NCBI GenBank assembly: GCA_019425655.1
Contig: NQWY01000014.1
Span: 1 to 22,725 of the forward strand
Length of the DNA: 22,725 bases
Direction: 5' to 3'
Origin: Rhizophagus prolifer
Lineage: Eukaryota > Glomeromycota > Glomeromycetes > Glomerales > Glomeraceae
Part shown: one piece after another, positions 19,019 to 22,725 of the stretch
How positions within the stretch are numbered: the stretch's first letter is position 1
How the letters are laid out: each line of letters begins with the position of its first letter
Notes under the pieces: model-generated
The model's database searches: none
What the model was told of the DNA's origin: nothing
What the model saw: the letters and a program-made list of their open reading frames with translations, nothing else
Program-made: the position numbers and the translations under genes

Positions 19019-19798
19019 GATTCTTTGATTTGCAAATAACTTATTTACTAATAAATTTGAAATATATATATTATCTTAAAATGTTAATTTTTGTGCAATT
19101 AAAACACGGCTCTTAAGTTCATATAAAACGGCTGTTCTGTACTAACAACATTGTTTTTTAATAACTATTTAATATTTACAGTTAATACAGTAATTCAATA
19201 AGTCTAAATATTAAGAATTCATTAAAAAAAACTAATTTACAGTAGGAATTCTAAATTAATGTTTATTTATATGTATAACATCCTACATTCATATTAATAA
19301 AAGTATTACTGTATTAACGTATATTAGTATAATAGAAAAAAAAATTTTCTTATAAGGAATGTTTCATTTTTTAAATTAAATAATTCTATGTTAGAAATAT
19401 TCTGATTAGAAAATTTAGTGATATGATAGATCCAATAATTAAAATGTGACTCAAAATTTATTACTATAGTACTTTTGGGTAAAAATATAAACTATCTAAC
19501 AAATATTTATAATGGAGAATTTTTGTTAAGTAGAAATCAATGTGGGAATTTATAATGTTATCTACAACTAGCGTCACATTTACACTAATCTGACCTTTTT
19601 TGATGTTCACGAAAATTTACAGATATATAAAAATATAACTAAAAGAATAGAAACTAAATTATGTGCATAAAAGTAGATATATATCACAATTTGTTTAATG
19701 TCTTTAACGATTGCGCATATAAGTTTTTCTGCTGTTTTCGAAAAGAAAAAAAAAATTTCACCTACTTTTCGGTGTATTATACCGAGACGAACTGATTA
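19019..19798. other. Convergent intergenic region, DBP3 / G3BP
   Basis: This is the longest gene-free stretch of the window (780 bp), very AT-rich, between two converging genes. It holds both 3' untranslated regions and the candidate MITE at 19179-19319. AATAAA-type sequences near 19051 could end the DBP3 transcript. I see no ORF of note, no tRNA and no rRNA here. Confidence 0.55.
19179..19319. mobile_element. Candidate mariner-type MITE, about 141 bp
   Basis: GTTAATACAGTAAT (19181-19194) and ATTACTGTATTAAC (19305-19318) are perfect 14-bp reverse complements 110 bp apart. Outside them the left side reads TACA before the arm and the right side reads GTA after it, so with one base lost on the right the ends would be CAGTTAATACAG...CTGTATTAACTG, flanked by TA on both sides (19177-19178 and 19320-19321). 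CAGT-type ends and TA duplications are the hallmark of Tc1/mariner elements. The interior is AT-rich, has no coding capacity and contains a second nested repeat around two GAATTC sites. It would be a non-autonomous copy. In AT-rich DNA a chance 14-bp repeat is unlikely but possible, and multiple genomic copies would be needed to prove it. Confidence 0.45.
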
Positions 19799-22333
19799 TT
19801 AGCGACCGCGGGGAGCTTTACCATTGTTACGGCGTACTCGACGTTCTTCTGTGTTTACGGTTTCGCCACCGACATCGACTGTGTGCGCTTCAAGCGCGCG
19901 TCGATACGATTCAGTATTGTTATATTCGACGAAAGCACAAGACTATAAAAAAAATTTATTATTAATATTTTTTAATAATATTTATTATAGTAATAAAAAA
20001 TAGTTACTTTAGTATGTACAACATCAAGATGTTTAACATGGCCAAAGGTCGAGAAAGCTGCCTTGAGCAGTTCATAAGTCATTGAGGGAGTGACCCCTTT
20101 TACGTATATCGAGAGGCTTGTGTCTATTCATAAAAAATAATCAGAAATAAACTCGTATAAGAAATAAAGTATGCTGTTATGTTATAAAAATTCTCACCAC
20201 TATTGCGACGATTATTGGATTTTTGCCCTTCCGAGCGTCGGTCACGGTTGTCTCGCATCTGTTGGGATTGAGCCTGTGAGATTGGCTTTGGAACAGAAGC
20301 AACTACGCCTTTTGTTTCAGACAATGCATTACTACTCCATTTTTCTTGTTCATTGGCGGCTAAACTTGCCCAAGTTTTTTTTGTAGGTAATTGTGCTTGT
20401 GATGTATTGTTGTAAGATAATTTTCCGTCACGTATTTCATGACCATTTGTGCCAGTGGCAACGTCATCCTTCGGGATATTCTGCATATTTTTCTTTTTGT
20501 CGGCCTGTGTTGTAATATTTATCTGTTTAGTATTAATCAAGTATCCATTATTATTTACAATAGACGGTTGAGGAAAATGAGAATGAACTCTTACATTAGA
20601 AGGTGATTCTGGTCGAGATATTGATTTTGTTCCTTGACCGTTTGGCTGAGATCCTATCGAAATATTTTGCCTACTCGATGATAGGTGTATATCATTATCT
20701 GTTGCTGATGTTGGGGGCTGATAATTTGCCTGTGCTTGTGATGCATTAAATGTCTGCGGCTGAATATTGTTGTTAGGGACTGGTGTTGCCAATATCGGAG
20801 GTTGGTTATTTATATGTAATTGTGGTGTTATACTAGCTGCTTGAGCAGGCATCTGCTTTGCAGGCTGTTTCTGCAATACTGGTGATGAAGTAAGAGATGC
20901 GATATTACGTTGTGTTGATGGAACTTGACTGGCACCTTGTGAAACATCAACTGGCGGTGATTGTTCGGATACTTGCTTTGAATTAATCGCAGGTTGCCCA
21001 TTTTTATCTTCTTCAACTGAAGGCGAAGTCGATATGCTAGAAGAAGCTCCAGCATTAGATTCTGTTGACTTCAAAGCTTGCCTATTATTTCCCTGCAATG
21101 ATTGCGATGCCTTTAACAGTGATTGTTTTTCGATATTCTCTGAAATAGTAATTGGTTCCTTTAGTTCCTTAATAACAATAGCAGGTGATTGTTGTATATT
21201 AGCCGAGACAACAGGCGATGATTGAGGTCTGTTTGAGAAAGTTTGAATTGATTGCATGGAAAAAGATTGACCTTCCTCCTGAGACGCGTTACCCGCTAAA
21301 GTTGTAGTAGGCTCTAGCTTGTTCGCGTTAATCGCTCTTTCATTATAGTTCGGCATGGTAGGTAATGGAGGCCCGTTTTGAACTGAATATTGCACATTTG
21401 TATGAAGCATGACAGATGCTGCAACGGGCGGTGATTGGGTATGAACCCTATCATTATCAACAAAAGGGTCGACAATTTCACCATTGGTAGAAACTGTCTG
21501 TAAAGAAATTTCGTTTTCTTTGTTTTCTTTTGAAGATGGAACCGCTATATTTGTATCCATGGTTCTTGAAGCAACTTGGGCAGATTCTGTATTTTGGGCT
21601 GGGATTGCTGATTCGACTCGACCGTTTATTGGTTCTTCAACTAATGTTCCAGTGGGCGAGGTAGATGCTCCAGCTTCCTCTTCCCCATTGTATATTTCAA
21701 TATCGTCATCTGATAGGAATCGGATAATATCATTCAACACATAATAACCGTTCGTCACGTTTGGCTGTACGTCGAGAAAGAAAGTTTGAGCAAATCTTCT
21801 CGCAACTTCGTTACGATTGCTTATTTCGCCCAATACTTGAATTAATATTCCGCCGTTAATAGATGCTTGGCTATCAACGTTAGTGATTAAAACCCGACAA
21901 TTTTCCAGATTTAGGCCCTGAAATTTTTCTTTGATTTCCTATTAAAAATTTCAAAAAAAAAGAATATCTATTAATACAAATACAATAAAGCTATTCTGAA
22001 CGCGATCTCACTCATGTAAAATGATTTAAGATCCAGTAAAGTTTGTAAGCAAGTATAAATTTAAACAATACTCACTTTCTCTCCCTGAGAAGGAGTCACG
22101 GTCTCACCTTCCGTACCGTGGATGAGGGTTGATTTTTGCCCGTAAAAGCAGTGGAGGCGACTCGGGTCTTTGTTCAGAAAAGTATAGTATTCGTGAACGA
22201 AGCACCAACCCACCTCCGAGGCAGGCATTTTTTGCCCAGTAGGCAAGCCATTACTGCCAGCTTGTGTAGCTGGCGTGTTCGTTGCTGTAGTATTATTCGT
22301 GTTTGAGATTGTTGTAGACACTGAAGCGGCCAT
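19799..22333 (-). CDS. G3BP: G3BP-like stress-granule protein (NTF2 domain + RRM)
   Basis: Minus-strand exons: 22333-22076, 21938-20198, 20123-20008, 19942-19799, giving 752 residues, all in phase. Residues about 40-165 are an NTF2-like domain matching G3BP: VGWCFVHEYYTFLNKDPSRL, FYG, IHGTEGE, then across intron 1 IKEKFQGLNLENC, NVDSQASINGGILIQVLGEI, RRFAQTFFLD and YYVLNDIIRFL. A disordered Gln/Ser/Asn/Pro-rich stretch of about 490 residues follows. The C-terminal RRM (about 668-745) has RNP2 IYVKGV and RNP1 SCAFVEY, and the protein ends in a short basic RG tail (NNGKAPRGR). Animal G3BP nucleates stress granules and its NTF2 domain binds USP10 and Caprin; the fungal relatives are Nxt3 and yeast Bre5, cofactor of the Ubp3 deubiquitinase. 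Length exceeds human G3BP1 (466) mainly through the middle. It is the only gene with a CCAAT box of perfect consensus upstream. Confidence 0.92.
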
Positions 22334-22725
22334 ACTTTACTGTAAAGGTAGAGTTATTTTTTAAGGAAACTTTTAGATTTGAACGGGCTCTTGAAGACGG
22401 GAAAAACCACAAGAAAAAAAGAGGTCGATTTGTGGCTTTTTTATATTGAAGTTTGGGGATAAGCTTTAGCTCCCTAAAATTATTGATTCTGATTGGTTAA
22501 AGAGTTAGTTAAATTTTCAGATCATATTAATTTCAGCAATCGAAAATTTGAATTTCGAAACAATGACAATTTACCAATTTTGGAGTTTATAAATGTGAAC
22601 AATAGCATCTTAAAAAAAGGAAATATTATAGAATCACAAATTGAATTTATAAAAGTAAAACATTAATTATATATAATTTGTAATCTTATACTGTCTAATA
22701 TAATAATCTGAGATTTTGAAGGATA
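22334..22725 (-). promoter_or_regulatory. Upstream region of the G3BP-like gene
   Basis: These 392 bp precede the minus-strand G3BP start and run to the window edge. They are AT-rich apart from a slightly GC-richer stretch at about 22380-22480. Apart from the CCAAT box listed separately I see no clear element, coding sequence or RNA gene. Confidence 0.45.
22489..22498 (-). promoter_or_regulatory. CCAAT box (NF-Y/HAP site) of the G3BP-like gene
   Basis: Read in the direction of the G3BP gene the site is AACCAATCAG, the full consensus of the NF-Y/HAP complex rather than the bare pentamer. It lies about 156 bp upstream of the ATG, within the usual range for this element. A second CCAAT-like site occurs in the APC11/RPA34 promoter (5228-5234). 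Function is inferred from consensus and position only. Confidence 0.5.

Noticed and set aside
22390-22442. Possible hairpin formed by ACCACAA and TTTGTGG upstream of G3BP
   Set aside because: The arms are short and imperfect with a long loop, no better than expected by chance.

Overview
The window looks like nuclear DNA from a fungus, most likely an early-diverging one. An arbuscular-mycorrhizal (Glomeromycotina) or related Mucoromycota genome is my best guess from style, not a proven assignment. The evidence is very AT-rich intergenic DNA, the standard genetic code, many short GT..AG introns (mostly about 40-160 bp), and a gene set mixing fungal proteins (Dbp3, Srp40, RPA34-type Pol I subunit) with proteins best known from animals (CHIP/STUB1, RSPRY1, a Barentsz/CASC3 protein, a G3BP). 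I see no rRNA, tRNA, CRISPR, virus-derived element or autonomous transposon.

Ten genes are packed with almost strictly alternating strands, forming divergent pairs that share short promoters and convergent pairs that share 3' flanks. From left to right: CHIP-type U-box ligase (-), RSPRY1-type RING/SPRY protein with 14 exons (+), APC11 (-), an RPA34-like RNA polymerase I subunit with a long C-terminal extension (+), a 1259-residue leucine-rich-repeat protein (+), NAA50 N-terminal acetyltransferase (-), NOLC1/Srp40 nucleolar phosphoprotein (+), CASC3/Barentsz (-), DBP3 DEAD-box helicase (+), and a G3BP-like NTF2+RRM protein (-). A candidate 141-bp mariner-type MITE lies between DBP3 and G3BP.

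Functionally this is a housekeeping neighbourhood. Three genes serve the nucleolus and ribosome assembly (RPA34-like, NOLC1, DBP3), two bind mRNA complexes (CASC3, G3BP), and three are ubiquitin ligases or ligase subunits (CHIP, RSPRY1, APC11). They are not an operon, and nothing shows that they form one system.

I found no convincing undescribed system. The observations most worth checking are: four places where a conserved or plausible protein can only be read by changing frame by one base (two in CASC3, one each in DBP3 and the RPA34-like gene), three of them looking like a lost base in a short A/T run; very short introns (about 25-43 bp) and an 11-bp micro-exon; the methionine-free C-terminal extension of the RPA34-like gene; and the candidate MITE. 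Exon boundaries were derived by hand from splice sites, reading frame and remembered family sequences, without transcript data.
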